Assembly (NCBI RefSeq): GCF_036321145.2
Contig: NC_086246.1
Span: 35,370,501-35,434,500 of the forward strand
DNA length: 64,000 nt
Direction of reading: 5' to 3'
Source of the DNA: Pelmatolapia mariae
Taxonomy: Eukaryota; Chordata; Actinopteri; Cichliformes; Cichlidae
Part shown: piece by piece, positions 21,501 to 28,705 of the stretch
How positions within the stretch are numbered: position 1 is the stretch's first letter
Layout: each line of letters begins with the position of its first letter
Translations under genes and position numbers: made by a program
Notes under the pieces: generated by a model
Told to the model about the DNA's origin: nothing
Databases searched by the model: none
What the model saw: the letters and a program-made list of their open reading frames with translations, nothing else

Positions 21501-23909
21501 CAGTGGGTTAGGGTTACTCAGGGAGTCTGGTTGGCATAAATGCAAATTGAAAGCATTCTTTGTCACTTTAGGGGTTTATTTGGACAAAGAAGCAGTTTTT
21601 AAAGCAGAGCTGCTCTGCTTTCCCATATTTTCTGTCACACATGTACTGTTTCAGCAGAAGAAGTCATCCACTTTTTATTTGTCATCAGCTTTTTTACTTT
21701 AATTGACTTGACCTTCCATCTCTCCAACAGCATCACTGCTACTGCAGCCAGCATAGGTGCAGCAGGAATACCACAAGCTGGGCTGGTCACCATGGTGATA
21801 GTGCTAACATCTGTTGGTCTGCCAACTGACGACATCACTCTCATCATTGCAGTAGACTGGGCATTGTAAGTTGCATATCATTTCTAAAATGTATTAAAGA
21901 TCCAAACCGGCAACAGCTCTACTGACTCGATTTCTATCGATCCAAATCAAAAATGTGTTAGATGTCTTCTTCTTTTACAGAGACAGATTTCGCACCATGG
22001 TCAATGTAATGGGGGATGCTTTGGCCACAGGCATCATGGCACACATCTGCAGAAAAGACTTCATGAAAGAGGGAGATGGGGTGAGTTTTAATGACAATAT
22101 GTTTCAAAGGACTTGGGTAATTGTGGTGATTGAGGCAATAGTTTGCTTCTTAGGGCTGAAAACTTTATTAGTTCTGTTTCACTCATTTTCAGAGGTTTGG
22201 CTAAGTAGTAGACATTTAGAAGAAACTAAAGATTTAAGTGTGCATTTGCTATAATTTTAGGTTTAGCCCCTCCCTATTTTCATCAAATCATTTGCAATCC
22301 TTTAAACAGCAATTACAACCCCAGTTCCAAAAAAGTTGGCATGGTGTATAAAATGCAAATAAGACAGAATGAAATGATTCACAAGATTCCCATAAACCTT
22401 TAAACTGAGAAAAGTGAGCAGCACTAAAAAGAAACAGCTGGAGGAACATTTTGCATCTAATTGGGTTAACTGGCAACAGATCAGTGCCATTGGGTATAAA
22501 GAGAGAATCTTAGAGAGTTTCTCAGAAGTAAAGAAGGGCAGAGGCTCCCTAATCTGCAAAAAAAAAAATGCATGTAGAAATGTGAGAATATCTCATCATC
22601 TGCAGCACATAATAAAAATCTAATATTCAAAGTCAAAATATTCAGAATCTGGGGACAGGTCTGAAAATGAGTAGTGGATGACTACGATTTTCAGGACCTG
22701 GGGCAGCACTTCATTAAAAACAGACATGATTAATACTGCATAGGCTTAGGAACACTTCCAGAAATCACTCTCTAAACACAATTCAACATGCCATTCACAA
22801 ATGTAGGTTAAAGCTGTATCATGCAAAGATGAAGGCGCATGTGAACATGATCAGAATAGCCAATTCTGATCATGTTTCTTCTGAAAGGTATGTCAAGGTC
22901 TAGAGCAACATATCCGCCCGTCCAGACAGTCCACACCTTTCACCAGTTGAAAGCATTTGGAATTCAGTAAAAGGACTGGATGTTAGAGTCCCTGATATTG
23001 CATTGCTTTATATGGAGAGAATCTTGAGGGGTGGCTGTTATGAGGAAAGGCAGCCCAGAAACTTTACCAGCAGCACACATCGTTGTGTGCCTCAACATTT
23101 TTATTTTTTTCATTGGGGTTGTAATTGAACAGCATAAAACGGCAGTGACTAATAATGAAATCTGATTTGTTAGTTCTTGTTGATGTTAGTTCCATGACTG
23201 ACTGATGCTCTGTGCAGGACGTGCCCCGCCTCTCATCCTATCACAGCTTTAGTCACCCTGAGTTTGACAAGTGGTTTAGAAATTGATACAATAATTCAAA
23301 ATACTTCTATTGAACCTAAATGGGGTTTAAATGGCTTCCAAATCTTTCGTGTACGTTTTACACAACATACAAAGATTTTGGAGACTGAGCTAAAAAAAAA
23401 AATTTTGCACACAATTGATGAACATTTAAATAATGGGAAAAAAATAATATAATAATTTCATTATTTATTTTTGCCACTGGAAAAACGTATTTGTTAAAAA
23501 TAAAAATGTATTACAACCACAAGAAGTGGCACTTCAATAGACTGCCTTGGATCATTTTTCCTTTTCAACCTTTGGTTTCCTTAACAAAGAGAACCTTCTG
23601 AGCACTCCAGATTTTTTTAAGTAGTCCCATATATTATCCAATCTCCAGGTGCCTTTGATCTGTGAGACCAAAACAGCAATGAGCACCCCTCCTGTGATGA
23701 ACTGCCACAACAACAATGGCAACTGCCGACCCCCTCCTTTAGGGGTCAAACACCAGTTCATCCCTCCTGAAGTGGCTCAACTCATACAACTGGAGGAGGG
23801 CGTTCGGCCGCTTTCAGACAGGAAGAAACCTCCAATTCCTCCGAGACATCTGAAGAAGAGCAAAGAACACTGCACTATAGATATGAATGGCCTTGAGACC
23901 AATGTATAG
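6484..23909 (+). CDS. slc1a7: slc1a7 (EAAT5) glutamate transporter, exons 2-11 (5' incomplete)
   Basis: Plasma-membrane Na+-coupled excitatory amino acid transporter of the SLC1 family; EAAT5 in vertebrate retina behaves largely as a glutamate-gated chloride conductance at photoreceptor and bipolar terminals. Coding segments are 6484-6563, 9387-9602, 15777-15819, 15920-16151, 16266-16365, 17630-17863, 18717-18911, 21731-21865, 21981-22080 and 23649-23909. All have AG/GT borders and compatible phases, giving 1596 nt (531 residues plus stop). Visible family hallmarks are the serine-rich HP1 run before ATLP, NMDGT in TM7, the AASIGAAGIPQAGL HP2 loop, the TM8 DWALDRFRT/NVMGDA motif with substrate-coordinating Asp and Arg, and C-terminal ETNV. 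Human EAAT5 is 560 residues, so only about 45 N-terminal residues (one exon) are missing, probably left of the window. ETNV and the neighbour podn favour SLC1A7 over other EAATs. Which teleost paralogue (a or b) cannot be told. Confidence 0.96.
6564..8639. other. slc1a7 intron 2, left part, nothing recognised
   Basis: AT-rich intron sequence between exon 2 and a Tc1 relic. No conserved coding block or repeat that I can name on either strand. Confidence 0.5.
8640..8865 (+). pseudogene. Tc1-like transposase relic, C-terminal end
   Basis: A frame reads KLKVAIKATWASVTPEQRHN and LITSMPHQ, the conserved C-terminal helix of fish Tc1 transposases (typical form ...ASWASITPEQC-RLI-SMPRR). The upstream SPDLNPIENLW region has decayed. 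It is a fossil in slc1a7 intron 2, followed directly by a different interspersed repeat. Confidence 0.7.
8870..9190 (+). repeat. teleost interspersed repeat, copy 1
   Basis: Shows the ordered landmarks of a repeat common in fish genomes: ccatccaatttcttccact, a block with agggcacaccctgtc, cacattcacactcacagtca, ccccactaactg, gagaacccacacagacatgc and aactccacacagaaag. Probably the tail of a SINE or LINE family; the family name is not assigned. Copies also lie at 12046-12919 and 60643-60830. Confidence 0.7.
9387..9602 (+). CDS. slc1a7: slc1a7 exon 3
   Basis: A 216-nt exon after a pyrimidine-rich acceptor (tttctttcag). It encodes LMSGLAALDAKCSSRLGL, then a TM3 helix ending VAVIVGIIMVSIIHPGG, then the cytoplasmic segment SGKPIMSSADALLDLIR. 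The donor is gtgaga. The last codon (CG) is completed by C at 15777 to give Arg. It matches the EAAT5 order of residues closely. Confidence 0.96.
9603..12045. other. slc1a7 intron 3, left part, no gene
   Basis: Non-coding. Contains a perfect 13-bp inverted repeat (9753-9765 with 9774-9786, tgagatggccaac) and a GC-richer patch around 9960-10080 that I cannot identify. Around 11790-11890 there are repeated aattcaatt/ttgaatccaac/agttgatccaac words that look like a decayed DNA-transposon end. Confidence 0.45.
12046..12919 (+). repeat. teleost interspersed repeat, copy 2, split by a solo LTR
   Basis: The left part (12046-12286) contains ggctggagcctatcccag, caccctggacaggtcgcca, gggctaacacagagagaca and tctttggactgtgggaggaa. 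The repeat stops at gtacccagag and resumes at 12841 with cagagagaacccacgcaag, cacggggagaacacgcaaac and tccacacagaaa, ending near 12919. The two halves join cleanly when the 554-bp insert and one 5-bp duplication are removed. Confidence 0.8.
12287..12840 (-). mobile_element. solo LTR, 554 bp, with 5-bp TSD CAGAG
   Basis: The insert starts TGTCA and ends TGACA on the + strand (inverted 5-bp ends, TG...CA) and is flanked by CAGAG at 12282-12286 and 12841-12845. Read on the - strand it begins TGTCATGGTCC and has AATAAA at about 12366-12371, near the expected 3' end, which sets the orientation. There is no internal retroelement coding. The 5-bp duplication fits Gypsy/BEL-type integrases; the family is not assigned. 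Confidence 0.8.
12920..14584. other. slc1a7 intron 3, middle, no gene
   Basis: AT-rich, with T-runs (e.g. 13247-13259). No conserved protein block or named repeat on either strand. Confidence 0.5.
14585..15430 (+). pseudogene. LINE reverse-transcriptase relic (3' half)
   Basis: Broken frames follow the order of a teleost LINE polyprotein: SLWLSQVLTDDVVLFAFFSG (the FADD-type catalytic box, here TDDVVLF), SLGRFAAEREAAGMTIN, KSEAMDLVWG, EILPQVMELKHFRVLFTS, and further on the ends of the RT thumb (decayed). Several frameshifts and stops are present. Rex1- or RTE-like, not resolved. It lies in slc1a7 intron 3, same strand as the gene. Confidence 0.75.
15777..15819 (+). CDS. slc1a7: slc1a7 exon 4 (43-nt mini-exon)
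   Basis: A short exon encoding NMFPANLVQATFQQ after the split Arg. The NMFPxNLVxAxF motif is nearly universal in EAATs, in the segment entering TM4. The acceptor is gccttgcag and the donor gtatga, with phase 0 at the 3' end. It would be missed without the motif because it is so short. Confidence 0.95.
15920..16151 (+). CDS. slc1a7: slc1a7 exon 5
   Basis: Encodes YRTSSEYIVKPRPTV, a variable TM4b-4c loop, and then QNFALDLTPPPDV and GTSDGMNVLGIVIFSATM entering TM5. The loop holds an N-glycosylation sequon (NGT in DDNGTDIQ), as expected for the large extracellular loop. The acceptor is ggcaacag, the donor gtaaaa after ATG G, and the split Gly codon is completed at 16266. Confidence 0.96.
16266..16365 (+). 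CDS. slc1a7: slc1a7 exon 6
   Basis: 100 nt encoding IMLGRMGPNGSALVNFCQSL and then NEAVLRIVAIVI, the TM5 end and cytoplasmic loop. It begins with GT completing Gly from exon 5 and ends with TG of a Trp codon finished at 17630. The donor is gtaatt. A close match to EAAT5. Confidence 0.95.
16730..17174. mobile_element. Tc1/mariner-type foldback MITE, 445 bp, TA target site
   Basis: Ends are CAGTCCCGATCAAAAG on the left and its complement on the right, flanked by TA at 16728-16729 and 17175-17176. Each arm is about 200 bp with high complementarity to the inner ends (cagctgatcaaaagttta near 16899 against taaacttttgatcagctg near 16964). There is no transposase. It sits in slc1a7 intron 6. Confidence 0.85.
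17630..17863 (+). CDS. slc1a7: slc1a7 exon 7
   Basis: 234 nt encoding YFPFGIVFLVAGKILEM, KKLGFYAVTVVFGLVLHGLF, and FITKKSPIVYIRGILQALLI up to ALATSS. This covers TM5/TM6 and the start of HP1. The split Ser codon (AG) opens the HP1 serine run. The acceptor is tctcctcag and the donor gtaaag. Confidence 0.97.
17864..18716. other. slc1a7 intron 7, nothing recognised
   Basis: Intron sequence between exons 7 and 8. No conserved block or repeat identified. Confidence 0.5.
18717..18911 (+). CDS. slc1a7: slc1a7 exon 8 (HP1-TM7)
   Basis: 195 nt encoding SATLPITFKCLLENNHIDRR, FVLPVGATINMDGTALYEA and IFIAQVNNYELDFGQIITI. It contains the HP1 tip and the NMDGT Na+/substrate motif of TM7, both intact. The acceptor is gttttcctcag and the donor gtcagt. 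The protein is nearly identical to mammalian EAAT5 here, indicating strong purifying selection. Confidence 0.98.
18912..21364. other. slc1a7 intron 8, left part, no gene
   Basis: Non-coding AT-rich DNA with no recognised repeat or exon. It is the longest intron in the 3' half of slc1a7. Confidence 0.5.
21365..21510 (+). repeat. teleost interspersed repeat fragment
   Basis: Contains cagctgctcccttcaggagt, ctccacagtggatgatctgc and ctccatgtcaccctttgtc, a word order I recognise from a high-copy repeat of percomorph genomes. Family not assigned. It lies in slc1a7 intron 8. Confidence 0.5.
21731..21865 (+). CDS. slc1a7: slc1a7 exon 9 (HP2-TM8)
   Basis: 135 nt encoding ITATAASIGAAGIPQAGLVT, MVIVLTSVGLPTDDITLII and AVDWAL. 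It carries the complete HP2 gate and the start of TM8, including the TM8 Asp of the D-x-x-L-D-R motif. The acceptor is ctccaacag; the donor gtaagt splits Leu (TT|A). Confidence 0.98.
21981..22080 (+). CDS. slc1a7: slc1a7 exon 10
   Basis: 100 nt encoding DRFRTMVNVMGDALATGIMA and HICRKDFMKEGDG. It contains the TM8 Arg and Asn that bind the substrate carboxylate and Na+, then the start of the cytoplasmic tail. The acceptor is cttttacag and the donor gtgagt. The exon ends in phase 0. Confidence 0.96.
22315..23122. mobile_element. 808-bp DNA-transposon-like element with ACAACCCC ends
   Basis: Begins ACAACCCCAGTTCC and ends CATTGGGGTTGT: short inverted termini, with AATT on both sides (22311-22314, 23123-23126). 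The left end with the ccagttccaaaaaagttgg motif is typical of a widespread non-autonomous fish element. It has no intact transposase and contains an internal palindrome (aacatgatcagaat near 22846). Superfamily not assigned; the short flank could be a 4-bp target duplication. Confidence 0.65.
23218..23286 (+). other. possible alternative terminal exon of slc1a7
   Basis: A tgtgcag acceptor at 23211-23217 is followed by 22 codons in the phase left by exon 10: DVPRLSSYHSFSHPEFDKWF then RN and TGA. No donor in the needed phase exists inside it, so it could only act as an alternative last exon. The polypyrimidine tract is weak and I know no EAAT5 tail like it, so this may be chance. Confidence 0.2.
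23649..23909 (+). CDS. slc1a7: slc1a7 exon 11 (C-tail, stop)
   Basis: Terminal coding exon (86 residues plus TAG). It starts VPLICETKTAMS after the acceptor ccaatctccag, and ends HCTIDMNGLETNV. The last four residues ETNV are a class I PDZ ligand, as in EAAT5. Between them is a lineage-variable tail with an Asn/Cys/Pro-rich stretch (HNNNGNCRPPP) and a basic proline motif (KKPPIPPRHLKK). Human EAAT5 has a tail of similar position but different sequence. Confidence 0.95.
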   Translation: MPLICETKTAMSTPPVMNCHNNNGNCRPPPLGVKHQFIPPEVAQLIQLEEGVRPLSDRKKPPIPPRHLKKSKEHCTIDMNGLETNV

Positions 23910-24735
23910 CCTCCTCTTGCAGTTTGAATGGTTCTCTGTAAGTTATGCTGAAAGGAGCGCAGCAGCAAAGGACACCTATGCAGGCAGAAGGACAATACAG
24001 ATGAGCTCATCTAGCTCCACAAAAACATTTTAAAGCAACGCAGTTGCAAAAGACTCAAGAATAGCGCATTTACAGTGGAATTTATGGCAACACAAGGACA
24101 ATGATAAGATTTCTATTATAAAATTTGTCCTTAGTCCTGTACCTGCTATTACTTGCATTGATTCAATAATTTTTATTTGATATATACATTTTTTATGACT
24201 TTTTGTTTTGTTTTTTGACACTGTATTTTTTTCTTTGTGTTTTGTACTGCTGTACTACAAGCAGCCAGCTGTTTGCATTACAAAAGATGAGACAGGATGT
24301 CTGCATGGAGCTAAATGATCAGGAGGCAAAGTGAAATGCACACATTTTTTAAGTTTGCCTTAACAAAGCTGGTGGTGCTAGGCTGATGGTTATTATGGGA
24401 CAAGAGGAAGTCGAGTGAGCTGAATTTGTACCCACCCCTGTAATGATGTTATAACTTTGATATGTGTTTAAAACAGATATTAGAACTGTTTTATGTATTT
24501 GAACAGCCTCAGGATCATTTGATTTAATTAAGCTTTCTGGCATATTAGCAGCCTGAAAACATCCACTAGTAATTTAATTAAATGTTTGTCAGTTAACTTG
24601 ATATCAAACAGAAATTGGCACATTTCAATAAAACATTAAGTTACTAACCAGCTCTTCCATTTCTGCTGTATTAGTTGATTTTATTTTCTCATTTATGCTG
24701 TGAGCCAATAAAGCACTGGGGGAGCTTGCTCCTGT
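23910..24735 (+). other. slc1a7: slc1a7 3' UTR, end approximate
   Basis: AT-rich DNA following the TAG. I see no AATAAA on this strand until 24627-24632, with a second at 24707-24712 followed by a G-rich stretch. Either could end the mRNA. The 3' end is an inference; no transcript evidence is available. Confidence 0.5.
24627..24632 (+). promoter_or_regulatory. candidate polyadenylation signal of slc1a7
   Basis: First AATAAA on the + strand after the slc1a7 stop codon (718 bases downstream). Used signal not proven; the next AATAAA lies at 24707. Confidence 0.4.
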
Positions 24736-27700
24736 CAATACCCAACCTAAATTATTTCACCCAATCCCAACTCCAGTAGAAGAAAGGAATGGAAAACTAC
24801 ATGCCTTGTTCCATCTGGGAACGCATCCAGAAGTTGAGCTATTTAAAGGAGTTCAATAGTCAGATTTGGATAACTTATGCTACAATTAAATTAATCCTAC
24901 TATAACATACATGTAAAAAAAAATGTTTTTGTAAAGTGACCTATATAAGTGTATCACTCACACAGGTTAGTGACACACCCCACCACCACAGCTGTCTATT
25001 CCTTGACTACAGGAGGTTACTGGCTGTTACTGGGTGACAGCTAGTAGGGTGCAAACACTTAGGGTGTTTGGGTGCAAACACTTGCTAATTCACCACAGGG
25101 AGATGAAACTTGAATAAGTGAAAGAAATCAATCAAAGAAATCTTTGAATGGAAATTAAGATCGTAATATGTTGCACAGGCCTGGATATGCACGCCATTTT
25201 CCTTCTCTAAAATATCTATATAACAACTGCAAAGACAGTCTAAGTTGCAACTAGCTAGCAACAAACACCCTGACCGACTGTTTAAGACCAAAGTCTTACT
25301 ATTTCTTGTTCATGTCATTTTATTCAAGTTAATAATAAGCTACTTTCATAAACCTCTTAGAACAGCACCATCTCCTTTTTCTTTTTTTTATTTATTGACA
25401 TATCGTCTTACATTGAAACTCCTGGAAAATTGTGAACTATAGTTTCTTTCCACTGGCTTTGTCAGCAAACATATCACATATGTGCATGCGTAATACTGGG
25501 CACAGGCACCATGATTTTACCAATTGCTTTGTGGACTGCTTGGTACCGTTTGAGGTGGTGATATAACTGAAGATTTGACAGACTCACTCAAAGGGTATCT
25601 CAAACCTAACACAACCTAACGCCCATTTTACTCTATATGGGAACACAAATTTAAAATGAAAATGAAGAATACTTGCATTCATTTGGAACGTTTTTACTTG
25701 GGTCATAAATCAATGTCTATACAGTCATACCTCTTTCAGCAAGTCAGAGGCATGGCCACCTGCAGGCTATTGGAAAGAATCTAGATTTAATGCACATTTG
25801 CAGAAAAAGCATAGAGCATATGTTATTTATAAATTACCATTGTAGTTTTGCCGCTCCAGAAAGAGAATTTCCATCATGATCCAAAATTATAATTATTAAG
25901 AACATCTTCTTACTGTACATTTCACTTTTGTCATATAAAGGCAGAAATGTACTCTTCCAAATAGTATATTTTTATCTGTTTTGTCATTCCATTAATAATT
26001 TTTCTCAGCTCTTTACACAGGAAATATCAGAGAATTCAGAGCATACAGACTGAGATGTGTTTTTCTCTGGCTAGTGTCCTGCCTATTTTTATAATACTGA
26101 ACAGATCTGCTATAGCTCCACACAGAGCAGTGACACTGCCATGTGTGGGAGAAGCTGCAGAAATAGCGAACAGATTTTCGTCTGAATGTTGTGAAACACA
26201 CAGTCTTTTTCAGCCTTTTCAAATAATTTATTCTTGTGTTTTTTGACTGTCTATGTATGACAATATTGCATTCATATCAGTAAAGTGAGATTTTATGCTA
26301 AAATATGTATCCCGTTAGAAAACATGAATGAACTAAAGGGGCAGTAAAATCAGCACTGGTTGAAGCTCCAGTTTTGTTAATAGAATTAAAATATTTCATT
26401 CGCAAGCAGATGTTATTAATCATAGTGGAAAATAATATGTATATTTACCTTCACTGCAGGTAAATCACTGCTATTATTAAACCAACTCGCTGGTAAAACA
26501 GTACGATTTATTCAAACTGTTTAGTAATAGCAGAAAAAAATCATTATAATTCTTATCTTATCACTCATTATGATTTTAGTTAATTTATTTTTTGTTAAAC
26601 AGCATGAAGGTAAGATGTCTATTTACAAGTGACGTATATTGATAATTGATGGCAGCAAATATGTTCTGAGTGGACAGAATCAATTACCAGTCTCCTGTTC
26701 GCTTTATGTTTCTGACATTATACTAAAATTTGGCTGTAATTCACCTAAAGGACACTCTTAAGATAGTCCTTAATATGAAGGAGTGAATAAACCTTAACAC
26801 GTAAAACAATAAAATATTTTTTGCAGATAAAATATCAGTTTTATGTCTTTTATTTTTTCTTACAGGAACGATTTACTAGTCTACTAGTAGAGTCATTGCT
26901 AATGGGTACTAATTTGTCTTTTAAGGACATATTGGACTCTGACAGAACTTTTGTCTTTCACCTCCTTTTTAGCACCCCATTTCTAAAAGGTACACTAGAA
27001 AAACCAGAGTATAATTAAATCATAACAAAACAGTAAAGATTTATGTCTGGTGTTTTGGACTATAACATATAATAACAATAACAACAATAATAAAAATCTC
27101 CCATTTTTTAAGCCTGCCTACAGTTCTGCACATCTGCAAGTTGCTTTGCAGCCCTCGTCCACTCCACCTACTCTTTTCAAGTTGTATATGATCGATGTCA
27201 CTGAAGGCTTTTGAATTATGTGCCAGGGCTAAGCTGCTTCTTACAAATTACCGCAGATGGAAACGGCATCTTCTTTAAATAGTGGTCATAACTGAAATAT
27301 AAAACACTATCAGTCCCTTTATAGCATATTGCTGTAAAGGGACTAATAGTGATTATTCATTCTAGATGATCTCACAAGTCCCTGCTATGAAACCAGAAGT
27401 CCATAGAGTGGTAGTGTTTTTTCCTATTAAGTAATTCTGACGTACCATTTCCTGTAAGCCTCTTGTCCATTGACATTTAGTGGTTCACTTTGGAGTTTCT
27501 AACAGGTGGCTGTAACGTGTCCAGATGATTCAGAGGAGGAAGCTTTCTTGCAGAAAACTGGTTTTGCAAATGTTTTATGAGGAAGCAAAAAATAAAAAAG
27601 TAACACATTCAACACATTTGCTGGACCCCAAGGATGTGTTTCGGTTGTAAAGTGGAATGTAAACTTTTGATTGTTTACCAGAAAACTCCACAGGGGGCTT

Positions 27701-28569
27701 TTAATTTGTGTTCTCTCCCAGATCAGTAAACTCTGACAGAAACAAAAGAAAGCAATTACAGAATGCAAATCCAGTGAAGGACTCAAACGCTGATGAATAA
27801 ATATATTTGATATTATGGTGATTTTAAGAACTGCAGCTTTAAAGCTTTCCCATTGTTACTTTTGCTGCTATTCATTCTTTCTCTACCATTTTAAAAATAA
27901 ACGCTTGAGATTTTTTAAATGTTTTAGATCTGCTGTGTTATTCCAAGAACTTCAATTACTTATGTAAAAAGTAAGCTCTATGTTCAGAATAATGACATTA
28001 AATTGCACCCTTTTTTGAGAATACTTGTAGTCAGGTTTGATTCAACAGTTTCTGTGGCTTTGCTGATTTCAATGGAAATCGTATGCTTATATTGGCACTT
28101 TTGTTCCAAATGTTTTCACAGTATTGTAAGTAAAATCACTCTTTTTTTAATGCAATGAGCCAAGGCAGGAGGCTTTGAAGGAAAAGAGGCTGAGAAAGCA
28201 GAGAAAGACACACACAGTGGGAGCAGAATTTTTCACTCTGCTTACATTCTTTGTATCGATTCAGAAACATTTACATGGGAAGGTTCACATTAGATTTTGC
28301 CAATAAATCTTTGAGGGTAAGGCACAGAAACAATAAAATGATCAAAGACAAAAATAATTAAAGGTCAGATATAAAGATATGCATTAATAACCAGCCCAAA
28401 AAAATGGAAACATCAGTAACCCCATCCGGTTTCCTGCACCAGAAATATGTGACGCTGCCACGATACAAAAATGAACCTGGGAAATAATATTCACAGGTAC
28501 ATTCCCATTTAAAAACTCTTTCTGTCCGTTTATGCAATGCAGTCCAATTATAGTTAGATCAACCTAGGT
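24736..28569. other. intergenic region between convergent slc1a7 and podn
   Basis: About 3.8 kb, AT-rich, with no coding block. It holds a near-perfect hairpin (27305-27326 with 27330-27351, two mismatches in 22). The left part of the podn 3' UTR must lie here but its end is not defined. Confidence 0.5.
27305..27351. repeat. 22-bp imperfect inverted repeat (hairpin)
   Basis: Arms cactatcagtccctttatagca and tgctgtaaagggactaatagtg pair at 20 of 22 positions around a 3-base loop. Very short loop; could be a MITE core or an unannotated structured RNA. No further evidence. Confidence 0.5.
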
Positions 28570-28705
28570 CTAGTCTTGCTCCTCTTCGATCTCCTCTTTT
28601 TGAATGGGGAGGTCAGGGTTTCCTGCACCAGTGTCCAGCACCTGCAAGTTGGACAGGTATTTGAAGGAACTTTCATCTACGGCGTCCACAGACAGGGGGT
28701 TAAAC
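28570..28705 (-). CDS. podn: podn exon 10 (last, stop)
   Basis: 136 nt: completes Arg, then FNPLSVDAVDESSFKYLSNL, QVLDTGAGNPDLPIQ and the acidic end KEEIEEEQD with TAG at 28570. FNxL-V-SFxxLxxLQVLD is the final LRR of podocan, and mammalian podocan also ends in a Glu-rich tail. The acceptor reads aatttaag, a non-C AG acceptor. No AATAAA was seen on this strand in the next 800 bases; an ATTAAA lies at 28147-28152. Confidence 0.92.
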
